Both the position numbers and the translations under genes were made by a program. Source: Schlesneria paludicola DSM 18645 (GTDB taxonomy: Bacteria; Planctomycetota; Planctomycetia; Planctomycetales; Planctomycetaceae). Taken from it: a stretch of 64,000 nucleotides of DNA. The stretch is from contig CAMCMU010000010.1 of NCBI GenBank assembly GCA_945876035.1, forward strand, positions 1 to 64,000, in the 5' to 3' direction. This document shows, one piece after another, positions 55,987 to 64,000 of this stretch (its first letter is position 1; each line of letters starts with the position of its first letter). The notes under the pieces were generated by a model. The model was not told the DNA's origin and did no database searches. It saw only the letters and a list, made by a program, of their open reading frames with translations.

Positions 55987-56490
55987 ATGTCTGATCCCGA
56001 TTTTCTCGGCGACGCTGCGGTGACGATTCCCAAACCCGGAATGACGGTTCCGACCCCGCTTGCGAAGCACGCGTCAGACGGCATAACGCCGACGGCTGTC
56101 GGAGACGCAACAGAGGACTCGGCCTTCGTTTGGCTGCGGCGATCAGATCAGGTCGTTGTCGCGACTCTGCTTGTGGCTTTGATCCTCTTGACGACACTTC
56201 ATTGGCTGCAGTTGTCTCGTTGGGGATCCGCTGCGATTGAGGTCCAGAGTCGCGAACCGCGCGAGTACTACTATTCGCTGGATATCAATACCGCGTCGTG
56301 GGTCGAATGGGCTCAGCTGGAGGGGATCGGCGAAAAACTCGCCAAGCGAATCATTGCCGACCGAAACGAATTTGGCGCTTTTCGAAATGCAGACGATGTT
56401 CGTCGAGTTCCGGGCATTCATCGGAAACAGTTGCAGTCCATGAGACCCTTTTTGCGAGGCGGTATCGAAAGCGCAGGTGTTGTCCGATGA
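55987..56490 (+). CDS. ComEA-like helix-hairpin-helix membrane-anchored protein
   Basis: A 167-residue protein with a cytoplasmic N-terminus, one transmembrane helix (about 60-80, VVVATLLVALILLTTLHWLQ) and a C-terminal ComEA-type helix-hairpin-helix domain: LDINTASWVEWAQLEGIGEK, LAKRIIADRNEFGAF and DDVRRVPGIHRKQLQSM. In competence systems ComEA binds incoming DNA at the membrane. AGGAG lies eight bases before ATG 55987. It overlaps the next gene by four bases. No comEC is visible. Confidence 0.87.
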   Translation: MSDPDFLGDAAVTIPKPGMTVPTPLAKHASDGITPTAVGDATEDSAFVWLRRSDQVVVATLLVALILLTTLHWLQLSRWGSAAIEVQSREPREYYYSLDINTASWVEWAQLEGIGEKLAKRIIADRNEFGAFRNADDVRRVPGIHRKQLQSMRPFLRGGIESAGVVR

Positions 56491-57221
56491 CATCCCATAT
56501 CCCTCTTTCCGATACCGTGGAAATCCGCGTTCCGCTGCAGGGAATCGCTGTTTTTCCAGCAGGATTACCGCGCATCCCCGGTGGCTGGACGGAGCGAGAA
56601 TGGGTCATTGAAGGGCGTTCATTTCGACTGATACTTCCCGCAACGCCCGATGCATTTCTGGATGATGCCGATGTCCATGCCGCGTTTGAGCGTGATGAGT
56701 ATATGCCGTATTGGGCCTACCTTTGGCCGGCATCACTGAAAATGGCCGCGACGGTGTTGAGATCGGCTTGGCCGAGGGAAGCGGATGTTTTGGAGCTCGG
56801 ATGCGGTATCGGAGTGGTTGGACTTGCGGGGTTGACCCAGGGACTGAACGTCACATTTAGTGATTACGAACCCGTGGCCGTGGAGCTTGCCGTCATGAAT
56901 GCTCGCCGAGCGGGTTACTCCAACGCGCAGGGCTTGGTCTTCGATTGGCGTCAGCCGCCGAATCGAAAGTTCTCGTTAATTTGGGGTTGTGAATTGCTGT
57001 ATGAGGATCGCAATCATCAGCCATTGCTGTGCCTCCTTCGGCAATTACTCGCCCCGGAGGGTAAAGTGTGGTTCGTCGATGGTGGGCGTATGCACGCCGA
57101 AGCATTTTGGAAGATGATCCCGACATGGGGACTTTCTTGCCAACTGTTTGACGAAAACTTCCAGACCTTGGCCGCTCCGCGTGTCGGCAAATATCAATTG
57201 TTCGAGATCCGGCACGCGTGA
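56487..57221 (+). CDS. METTL-like class I SAM methyltransferase
   Basis: A 244-residue methyltransferase with VLELGCGIGVVGLAGL (motif I, about 93-108), FSDYEPVAVELAV and IWGCELLYEDR. The preceding MPYWAYLWPASLKMA is the signature of the METTL21/lysine-methyltransferase-16 group (nicotinamide N-methyltransferase-like fold). A protein-lysine substrate is therefore possible. ATG 56487 overlaps the stop of the HhH protein as ATGA, so the two are co-translated. The gene converges on the DUF2617-like gene. Confidence 0.87.
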   Translation: MTSHIPLSDTVEIRVPLQGIAVFPAGLPRIPGGWTEREWVIEGRSFRLILPATPDAFLDDADVHAAFERDEYMPYWAYLWPASLKMAATVLRSAWPREADVLELGCGIGVVGLAGLTQGLNVTFSDYEPVAVELAVMNARRAGYSNAQGLVFDWRQPPNRKFSLIWGCELLYEDRNHQPLLCLLRQLLAPEGKVWFVDGGRMHAEAFWKMIPTWGLSCQLFDENFQTLAAPRVGKYQLFEIRHA

Positions 57222-57279
57222 TCATTTTTTCGGCAGGTTGTGTGGTCACGCTGAACGTCTGTTGATTGGTGAATAAATC

Positions 57280-57834
57280 TTAGGCAGATTCATTTAACTC
57301 AAACAGCGACTGAGTTTTCACAACGGCCAATTGATTGGGAAACGTGTGAAACGTGTAAACCAAAATACTGTCCCGCGAAACTTCCGTTTGAATCAGGCTC
57401 AGTGCTCCCGGGCTGAAACGGTTGGTACTGGAGAAGTGAATCGAGAGACTGGGGTGCCGGCAATCCTGAACGAGTTCTTCATGCAGTCGGAGAAACGTTG
57501 TCGGACTCAGAATTTCCAAGGAAGAACTGATACTGTAATGCAGGGCCCGTTTAAAATCTAACGCCTTTGTCGCACAGCCATGTGGCCGATATTCAAACAA
57601 CCGGTGCTGAGTCGGGAGTGGCTCTCGGCGATCTGAAAATACTTCTGTCAGCGATTCGGCACCATGACTCAGCACCAGAACATGGCCCGCAGAGCACAAT
57701 CGTGCCTCCAAAACCATCTTCGAATTTTTCAGGGAGGCCGACCGCAGACAGAGACACAGTTCTGGATGCAGGCGGCGTGTAAAACCGCTGAGCAGCATGT
57801 CGGAAACGGCAGGATGACACGTCGGCGTGAGCAT
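57280..57834 (-). CDS. Uncharacterised protein, possibly DUF2617-like
   Basis: A 184-residue soluble protein with an alternating strand pattern: MLLSGFTRRLHPELCLCL, MVLEARLCSAGHVLVLSHG, SLTEVFSD and SILVYTFHTFPNQLAVVKTQ. The layout fits DUF2617, a family of unknown function, but the match is from memory and weak. It lies 20 bases downstream of the sulfite reductase gene on the same strand, so it is probably co-transcribed. Confidence 0.6.
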   Translation of the reverse strand: MLTPTCHPAVSDMLLSGFTRRLHPELCLCLRSASLKNSKMVLEARLCSAGHVLVLSHGAESLTEVFSDRREPLPTQHRLFEYRPHGCATKALDFKRALHYSISSSLEILSPTTFLRLHEELVQDCRHPSLSIHFSSTNRFSPGALSLIQTEVSRDSILVYTFHTFPNQLAVVKTQSLFELNESA

Positions 57835-57854
57835 TGAATGAGGCCCAGGGGCAA

Positions 57855-59576
57855 TTAAGAGGCATGCTTTTCGAGATCTGCCAAGCCTTTTCGATGACAG
57901 AAGTCACCAAAGGCTTCACCGCGCTGTCGATCCAATTTGTAGTACCTTAATGGCGCGATGAGTGTCGCTGTGATCTCCTCTTGAGGCACAGAATCCTTGT
58001 AGATGAAGGCTAGGCGTGTTCCTTGAGCATTTCCGCCCAAATAGATGGTGTACTTTCCAAAAGCACCACCCACACCCGCTTGTTTTCCGACGAGGCCAAT
58101 GTCCGGTGTGTACGGTCGTGCGCAGCCGTTTGGGCAGCCTGTCATGTGGACGGCAATCCGATCGTGTTCGATGCCGAGTTTGGCCATCTCGACTTCCAAT
58201 GTGTCGATGATCCCGGGAAGCGTCCGTTCGGCTTCGGTAATTGACAGGCCGCACGTTGGAAAGGCGGGACAGGCGATGGAGTAGCGACGAATCAGGGTCA
58301 GTTCGTGCTCCTGTTTGATTCCATGCTCAACAAGAATTTGCACAATATTGGCTTTGTCCTGTGGGTCGATGTCGCACAGAATGACGGACTGGAGTGCCGT
58401 CAATCGGGTCTCCATACCATATTTCGAAAGGATCGTTCGAATTCCGGACTTGATGCGTAAGGGGCCTTCATCCTTGATCCGTCCGCATTCGATGTTGATG
58501 CCGAGAAATAATTTCCCATCGCCCTGTTCGTGCCAACCAATGTGGTCGTCCACATCCGTGACATCCACGGGGGACGGATCCGCGAGCACCTGACCTAGGT
58601 ATTCCTCAACCTTTGCTTTAAACCACTCTAGGCCGTGATTGCGGATCGTGTATTTCAAACGCGCAATCTTGCGATCTTCGCGATTTCCGAAATCTCGCTG
58701 CACCTTGACAATGGCTTCTGCAGTATCGACGACCTGATCCGGTTTGACGAAAGCCAATTTCTGGGCGATGGCGACAAAGGTCTTCTCCGCCGAAGGTGTC
58801 TTCCCTTGACCACCGCCGACGAGAACGTTGTACCCGACAATCTTGCCCTCCTCGACCACCGCCAAGAAACCAAGGTCCTGTGTATAAATGTCGATACAAT
58901 TGTCCTCGGGAAGAGCAATTCCCGTTTTGAATTTGCGTGGGAGATAGACTGTGCCATAAATCGGCTCATCGATGGGCCTGAAATCGGCAGCGACGTTCTT
59001 TGACTCCCCGGAGTCATCGGTCAACCAAATTTCGTGGTAGGCCGTCGTTCGTGGCTTCAGGCGTTCGGCAATGGAATCGGCCATCGCCTGCATTTCCGCA
59101 CGAACGGGACTGTTCTTGATTGGAGCGGGACAGCACATCACGTTTCGCTCGACATCGCCGCAGGCCGCCAGAGTCGTTAACAACGTGTCGTTGATCTCCT
59201 TCACGGTTGCTTGCAGGCGACTCTTAATGACTCCATGCAATTGGAAACCTTGGCGAGTGGTGACACGCAGTGTTCCGTTCGCCTGCCTGTCGCAAATGTC
59301 GAGATGTGCCAGAAACTGACGGGCAGAAACTTTTCCACCCGGAATGCGCGTTCGCACCATGAAAATATACTGTTTGCCCTTCGCCGTTCCATCGTCGTTC
59401 TTGGCCTTACGCACGTCACGATCGTCTTGTTGGTAAATCCCGTGGTTTTTGATGAGATGTTCGGAGTCCTTGCCAAATTCATGATCGTGTCGCAGCTCTT
59501 CGGCGAGAGTCCCACGCAGTTGATGGCTCGCCTCTTTGATAATTTCGACGGCGGAACGCTTCGCATTTTCTGACAT
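57855..59576 (-). CDS. cysI: Sulfite reductase hemoprotein
   Basis: A 573-residue siroheme/4Fe-4S enzyme reducing sulfite to sulfide for cysteine synthesis. Two ferredoxin-like half domains and two siroheme-binding domains are recognisable. The cluster cysteines are in ACPAFPTCGLSITEAERT (C-x5-C) and HMTGCPNGCARPY (C-x3-C). Substrate-site arginines occur in LRVTTRQGFQLHGV and NVMCCPAPIK. ATG 59576 has GGAG about eight bases upstream and gives the normal CysI length; the frame runs open to 59852 without a site. Whether NADPH (with CysJ) or ferredoxin is the donor is unclear, as no cysJ is adjacent. Confidence 0.93.
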   Translation of the reverse strand: MSENAKRSAVEIIKEASHQLRGTLAEELRHDHEFGKDSEHLIKNHGIYQQDDRDVRKAKNDDGTAKGKQYIFMVRTRIPGGKVSARQFLAHLDICDRQANGTLRVTTRQGFQLHGVIKSRLQATVKEINDTLLTTLAACGDVERNVMCCPAPIKNSPVRAEMQAMADSIAERLKPRTTAYHEIWLTDDSGESKNVAADFRPIDEPIYGTVYLPRKFKTGIALPEDNCIDIYTQDLGFLAVVEEGKIVGYNVLVGGGQGKTPSAEKTFVAIAQKLAFVKPDQVVDTAEAIVKVQRDFGNREDRKIARLKYTIRNHGLEWFKAKVEEYLGQVLADPSPVDVTDVDDHIGWHEQGDGKLFLGINIECGRIKDEGPLRIKSGIRTILSKYGMETRLTALQSVILCDIDPQDKANIVQILVEHGIKQEHELTLIRRYSIACPAFPTCGLSITEAERTLPGIIDTLEVEMAKLGIEHDRIAVHMTGCPNGCARPYTPDIGLVGKQAGVGGAFGKYTIYLGGNAQGTRLAFIYKDSVPQEEITATLIAPLRYYKLDRQRGEAFGDFCHRKGLADLEKHAS

Positions 59577-61352
59577 CACTTCCACTCCGGTAGCCTGCAA
59601 CGACATACACTTCGGAAAATCCACGTCTCCGACGATGTTCCGAAACCACAAACCTTCGCCGACTGTGTTCTTAGAATCATAGCGACTGAGGCTCGGAGGT
59701 CGAGTGTTCCTGATCAATAGGAGCCTCGGGCGCCCGAGGCCATCGATCCACTCACGGGTCGCCAAGCGTTTGGCTGTGGTCTTTCTTGGGGTCGGCCAGA
59801 TCGAAAGACGATCAAGCATCCCCGGGACCTCATCGGACACAATCGCCACCATTTGTCACGGTCGAGAAAAAGACGATGACCTCATCGATCCCAATCGAGC
59901 TGTCGGAGATTGCTTTGGGTACGAAATGAAGCGTGCTTCGTCTCGGAGGGGGCATGGTCCTCGGATCCAAAGAAACGATCCAACCGCAGACCTCGTTGGT
60001 GCGAGAGATCTGCGGTTGAAATCGAACGGGTGGTGTCGGTCATCAAGCGTGCGAGTGTGTCATTCGGCTGTTCGAGGAGACAAGTGGAGTTGGTCGCTAA
60101 ATGAATATGAAATCTGTCGTTCAGGGCCGGGATAGCACGACGACAGCGGGAATCAAAACCGGTTTCACAGAAACGATGCAACCGGCTTTGTCGCGGGTCA
60201 GTTCGATGAAGAGCGTCGTCATGCTGTCGGTTCCTTGATGAGTCGCACGGGTCGAGCGATTTTGACCCGCAAGCGGCTGCCATGTCTGTTGTGTAGGATT
60301 AATTAAGATGTAGAGCAGCTGGAGTGCCAATCGAATAACTCGTTCGAAAAAATCAACGGAAAAAAACGTTGTGCCGTCGCAAAGTTTTATCAATGATTCG
60401 TTTACGTCGCATTAAATCGTGTGTTCCGCACGGATTCAGAGATCTGCAGGTCGCAGCAGCGCGTTGCCAAAAGACATCAAAAAAGTCACCAACACAGGCG
60501 GCTTCTCGCACCGAAACCGTATCCCAATCGACTGTTCTGTATGCGCTCGAGTTGGTGTGGTGCATGTTGACAACAGACCACAGGTCCAATGAGACCATCG
60601 ACAGCCGACAGCGGGTTTGTCGACGAGTCGGTTCCACGGTCTAGGGCTTGGTGATGGGACTGTTCAAACAACCGGACAGCGGCTCGCCGTTTTGGTGAGC
60701 CGCTTGGAGTTGACACGGTGACCAATATCGGTGAGCGTTTTGCTGAACGGATCTATTTCCGTGTCACCCCGCTGACGAGCGTCGGGTGGGGCCCGTTGTC
60801 CGATCAACCTCAATCGTGAATCGCGGCACGTTCGTTCTCCCGGTTGAAACCAGCTTTCGAGGCGATTTTTTCGGCAGCGAAACAATCGTTGGCGTCTTCG
60901 TGGGTTGAATCCAACGGGAAAATGTCGCAACGGCGTAATACGGCCTTAAACGCAGTTTTTTGCGGGACGACATTCTGCCGCGAAAATAACAACGGCTCGT
61001 GAACTCGAAACTCCAGGGCAGGCCACTTGGCAATTGAGCCGAGTCTTGGGGGTCAACGTGAATTCTCGGCCTGTGTGCGCGGTGTTCGGCGTCTGTTTTT
61101 TGGGAAACCTTGCCGATGATTTCACAACCAGATTGGCCGATCCCGCTCCTCTTCAGTACCAAGAGACCCCGAACGTTCGCTAAACGACGCCGAACGCGAT
61201 AGCGCTGGCCGATAGTGCTGCAAAAATTTGGCTGGCCACCCGTCCTCATCGATGCCGTGGCATGCGCGACGCCGAACCATAACGCCTCGACCGCTTCTCC
61301 CAGAGGAATCTCGTCCCGTTGGATTCTCAACACTCCCCACAAGAGGACATGA
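59577..61352. other. 1.8-kb region without recognisable genes
   Basis: It contains an imperfect hairpin (59981-60018) upstream of cysI and an 11-bp-stem hairpin (60678-60704). Overlapping frames of 60-230 residues on both strands are Arg/Ser-rich and lack ribosome binding sites. It looks like decayed or horizontally acquired DNA leading into the degraded right end. Confidence 0.5.
60678..60704. terminator. Hairpin, 11-bp stem, no T tract
   Basis: Arms 60678-60688 and 60694-60704 pair over 11 positions with one G-T around GTTTT. With no adjacent gene or T tract, its role as a terminator is doubtful. Confidence 0.3.
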
Positions 61353-61697
61353 TTGATGGACTCGAACGCTTCTGACCCGGGACTGCCGGCCGCGCAAAAC
61401 ACGCGCCGTGAAGTCCTCCAAGGAATGGGCGGCGCGCTGCTGTTTGTCCTCACGGCGAGGGGCAATCCAGCGCAAATCTACGCGGCGGCTCGGGCCAGGC
61501 GGGACCTTTTTCTCAAGCTGAACGAGCTCGAAGGCAAAACGCTGGAGGCGCTCGGCGATACGTTGCTGCCCGGTGCCGCGCACGCCGGCTCCGTCGCCAA
61601 TGGATACGGGCAAACGCACGACGTGATTAACCTTTTTTTTGTGCGGGTTCTGGCCTCTTTCCCACCTCCGGAGCGGTCAAACCTACGTTCACCCTGA
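61353..61697 (+). pseudogene. Truncated gluconate 2-dehydrogenase subunit 3-like gene
   Basis: The N-terminus has a Tat-like motif (NTRREVLQGMGGALLFVL), then LNELEGKTLEALGDTLLPGA, which is the opening of gluconate 2-dehydrogenase subunit 3 family proteins. The frame then turns into unrelated sequence and stops after 114 residues, about half the usual length, and no oxidoreductase partner follows. I read it as a broken remnant; the family call is moderate. Confidence 0.5.
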
Positions 61698-62427
61698 CCG
61701 CGCAGGCGTTGCGCACGGTGCAACATGGGATCGCTCGCTGGGGGAATTATTCCTAATAGGATAATCCCCTCGACGCCACAGCGTTGAGTACCCGTCCTCT
61801 GGCGTCTGGCAGATGCGACGCAGGAGGGATGGATTTGCTCTCACCGACCCACAATTCCAACCAGTCCGAATTGTGGGTCAACGGAATGTGACGCGGAAAA
61901 TCGAACATGACAACCTCGCCCCAATCCTCGCTGTCGGTGATCGCGGCACACAGTGATCGCCCATGGAAAACCGCTCGGCTCTCCGAAGTCGAGGGTCACA
62001 GGGTTCCCCTTGGACGACGAAAGTCTGAAGAATTCGTTGTAGCAGCAGGGGTTCAAAGGAGAATTGATCAAGGACAATTGAGTTGACAAATCACGGGGCT
62101 TCTCTAGTGGTCTAGGAACCTCACTATAGATTTATCCGTTCGCGATGTATCCGTTCGCGACGGTTCTCGCTCGTCGAGGGTCTGGCGGCGTTGTGCAAAG
62201 GGAGTCCGAGTGCAACCATCGAACTTTCGTGGATGTCTGCTCAGCAAAAAGAGACTCGCATTCGCAACGTCCACGCCTTGATCGCCACCGCAGGGAATCC
62301 GCTCTTTCGGAGAGTTTTTAAAATGATTCTGAATAATCAGGATTTGCGATTGTCAAGCATTCTGCGTACGAGACAGGATCGTATGCGCTGGCTCCAATTT
62401 ATTTATTTAAAAAGATGAGATCATCAA
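61698..62427. other. Intergenic gap with a perfect inverted repeat
   Basis: No gene is supported in these 730 bases. A perfect 12-bp inverted repeat with a 10-base spacer lies at 61846-61879. The last 150 bases before the GH5 gene are AT-rich. Confidence 0.45.
61846..61879. repeat. Perfect 12-bp inverted repeat
   Basis: GACCCACAATTC (61846-61857) is followed after ten bases by its exact reverse complement (61868-61879). It could be a hairpin, an operator or a leftover of a mobile element end. Confidence 0.75.
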
Positions 62428-63646
62428 ATGATTTTGAATGAGGTGGCAAAGTGTTTGACTCGCCGCTCACTGCTTCAGCATTCCGCAGCCATTGCAGCCG
62501 CTCTGGCTCATCCGTGTATGGCCGCATCCGATAATCGCTCGGACCGCCCCCCCCCCACGCCGCCCTATAAATATTGTCGGCAGATGGCGGGGTTTCAATC
62601 TTCTGGAAATGTTCAGCCCTCCGATCCCTGTCCCCGGGGTTCGTATTGCTTTGCCGCGGGCATTCAGCGAAGACACGTTCGAACTGATCGCCAACTGGGG
62701 GTTCAACTTTGTGCGGGTGCCGATGTCCTACTGGTATTGGGCTCGGCCTTCCGAATGGGGCCCAATGAGCGAGGAAATCCTTGAGCGAATTGACCGTGCG
62801 GTCTTGCTCGGACAAAAGTATGGCCTGCATGTGAGCTTGGCGATGCATCGCGCGCCGGGATACTGCGTGAACCCGCCTACTGAGCCATTGAGCCTCTGGT
62901 CTAACGACCGCGCGCTCAAGGCGACTTGCGACTATTGGAGCACTCTCGCCAAACGGTACAAGTATATCAGCTCACGTCGTTTAAGCTTTGACTTGCTGAA
63001 CGAGCCGCCGTACCCCTCCGACGCGGCTTATAATTTATTTTACTCGACGCTTGGCCAAGGTCTTGGAGAGGCGAAGCCGATGACCTATGCCGATCATGCA
63101 CGCTATGTGGAATCAGCAACTAAGGTTATCCGCCAGCACAGCTCTGAACGCCTCGTGATCGCCGAGGGAGTTGGTTGGGGTACCACTCCGGATACAAATT
63201 TAGAATCGCTCGGGATCGCTCACAGCTTTCACTGCTATGAGCCCGTCGGCGTCGCGCAGTACAGGAGTCCCGCCATGGGAAAAGGGATTCCTTGGGATCA
63301 AGTGCCGCTGCCAAGTTGGCCTCACGGCTGGAATCTGAATCAGGAGTTCTGGACGGCTGAAGACTTGAAGCAGTTTTTCAGTCCCTACACTCAACTTGCT
63401 CGTTCGGGCAAACTCGTGCATTGTGGTGAGATCGGTTGCTACAACAAGACGCCGCATCAGGTGACTCTGGACTGGCTTGAAGCGGCCCTGAGCAGATTCA
63501 CGGGGCAGGGAATCGGATTTGCGATGTGGCAACTCGAGGGAGAATATGGCCTAGTCAACTCCGGTCGCACAGATGTGGCCTACGTCACCATGCGCGATGG
63601 TCGCCGTCTCGATCAGTCGATGCTCAAGCTGCTCCAAAAATATTGA
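62428..63646 (+). CDS. GH5 glycoside hydrolase (cellulase family) interrupted at a C10 run
   Basis: The N-terminal part (from ATG 62428) is a Tat signal, CLTRRSLLQHSAAIAAALAH, in one frame. The catalytic barrel is in the +1 frame and runs to 63646. The shift falls at ten Cs (62547-62556); nine Cs would give one 405-residue protein. The barrel shows RWRGFNLLEMF, NWGFNFVRVPMSYWYW, the acid/base Glu in FDLLNEPPYP and the nucleophile Glu in LVHCGEIGCYNKTP, as in GH5. Without the shift the barrel frame could start only at internal codons lacking an export signal. It is a phase-variable gene, a pseudogene or a sequencing error. Confidence 0.85.
62547..62556 (+). repeat. Ten-C homopolymer at the GH5 frameshift
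   Basis: A run of ten cytosines sits exactly between the signal-peptide frame and the catalytic frame. Loss of one C joins them. Confidence 0.95.
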
Positions 63647-63775
63647 ACCCGCGTTGGATGTTTCTCGGCAAGGGGCGAGGGATCAACTTCGCCCCTTGAT
63701 CGTAATGCCGGACTGGTCGAAAAGATCGGCACCAAAAACGTGGCTGTGACGTTCGGGGGCAGCCATCAGCGAAGC

Positions 63776-64000
63776 CGAACCCATCGACCTGACAATGAAC
63801 GTCTACACCGATCCGAAGTTGCTCGACGTTCAAGGGGCGTTGGATTCGCTGCCGTCGCTCGATTGGAAGTCGTCATCCTCGACCGAACGCCCGATGATGC
63901 GAGCAACCGGGACAGACGATCAAGACAGAACGCGAACAGTAGACGGCATGTCTTCGCCGTTTGCACCAGCGTTTGCACCAAACTCTGGCAAACGGGGGCA
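63776..64000 (+). pseudogene. Tyrosine recombinase C-terminal remnant (runs off edge)
   Basis: The frame reads PIDLTMNVYTDPKLLDVQGA, then LDSLPSL, and near the edge SSPFAPAFAPNSGK. It is open to base 64000. The NVYTDPKLLDV segment and the FAP-x-FAP tail resemble C-termini of planctomycete tyrosine recombinases/integrases. A stop codon at 63747 and no upstream catalytic domain show the front is missing. Identification is by recollection of the family tail. Confidence 0.5.

Noticed and set aside
60764-61465. 233-codon minus-strand frame in the empty right-hand region
   Set aside because: Composition is Arg/Ser-rich, with no ribosome binding site and no recognisable motif. It overlaps the Tat-like start of the truncated plus-strand gene.

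Overview
The window reads as chromosomal DNA of a planctomycete (Planctomycetales type). The diagnosis rests on planctomycete-typical families: two DUF1501 proteins paired with two DUF1549/DUF1553 cytochrome-like proteins carrying CxxCH motifs, a DUF1559 prepilin-like protein, a TIGR03009-like secreted protein, a cysteine-rich repeat protein resembling the YTV cell-wall proteins, and a short divergent DnaA. Genes are spaced moderately, many are single-gene units, and no tRNA, rRNA or CRISPR array was recognised.

Layout. 1-6.8 kb (+): end of a large unrecognised protein, a THUMP/RlmL-type rRNA methyltransferase, inositol-3-phosphate synthase, a DUF1559 protein and thiS-thiG. 6.8-15 kb: an RND/MMPL transporter, a GT-C glycosyltransferase, a small lipoprotein, a BtaB-like methyltransferase, an AlkP-fold protein that has lost most metal ligands, a 51-residue membrane protein and a Tat-exported thioredoxin-like protein. 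15-24 kb (-): two tandem cytochrome/DUF1501 modules, apparently one operon. 24-32.5 kb: a membrane protein with a voltage-sensor-like segment and a phosphopantetheinyl transferase, convergent with lnt and four overlapping minor pseudopilin genes (H-I-J-K order). 32.6-38 kb: moeA, a PPi-type phosphofructokinase, a SIS-domain sugar isomerase, a secreted terpene-cyclase-fold protein, and a 39-residue Lys/Ala/Pro histone-tail-like gene sharing a perfect 18-bp bidirectional terminator.

38.8-50 kb: a sugar isomerase/epimerase, the Cys-rich 16-residue-repeat protein, ribD, a SEC-C/TPR protein, a YoaB-like RidA protein, lutA-lutB-rluA-like, a small membrane protein, then an AT-rich gap with a perfect DnaA box beside dnaA (candidate oriC). 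51-60 kb: cysteine desulfurase, HdeD-like protein, a cupin, an IS110 remnant, a LolA-like secreted protein, a ComEA-like HhH protein overlapping a methyltransferase, a DUF2617-like protein and sulfite reductase hemoprotein.

60-64 kb looks like degraded accessory DNA: about 1.8 kb without clear genes, a truncated gluconate-dehydrogenase-subunit-like gene, a GH5 glycoside hydrolase whose Tat signal and catalytic domain are put out of frame by a run of ten Cs, and the tail of a tyrosine recombinase running off the right edge.
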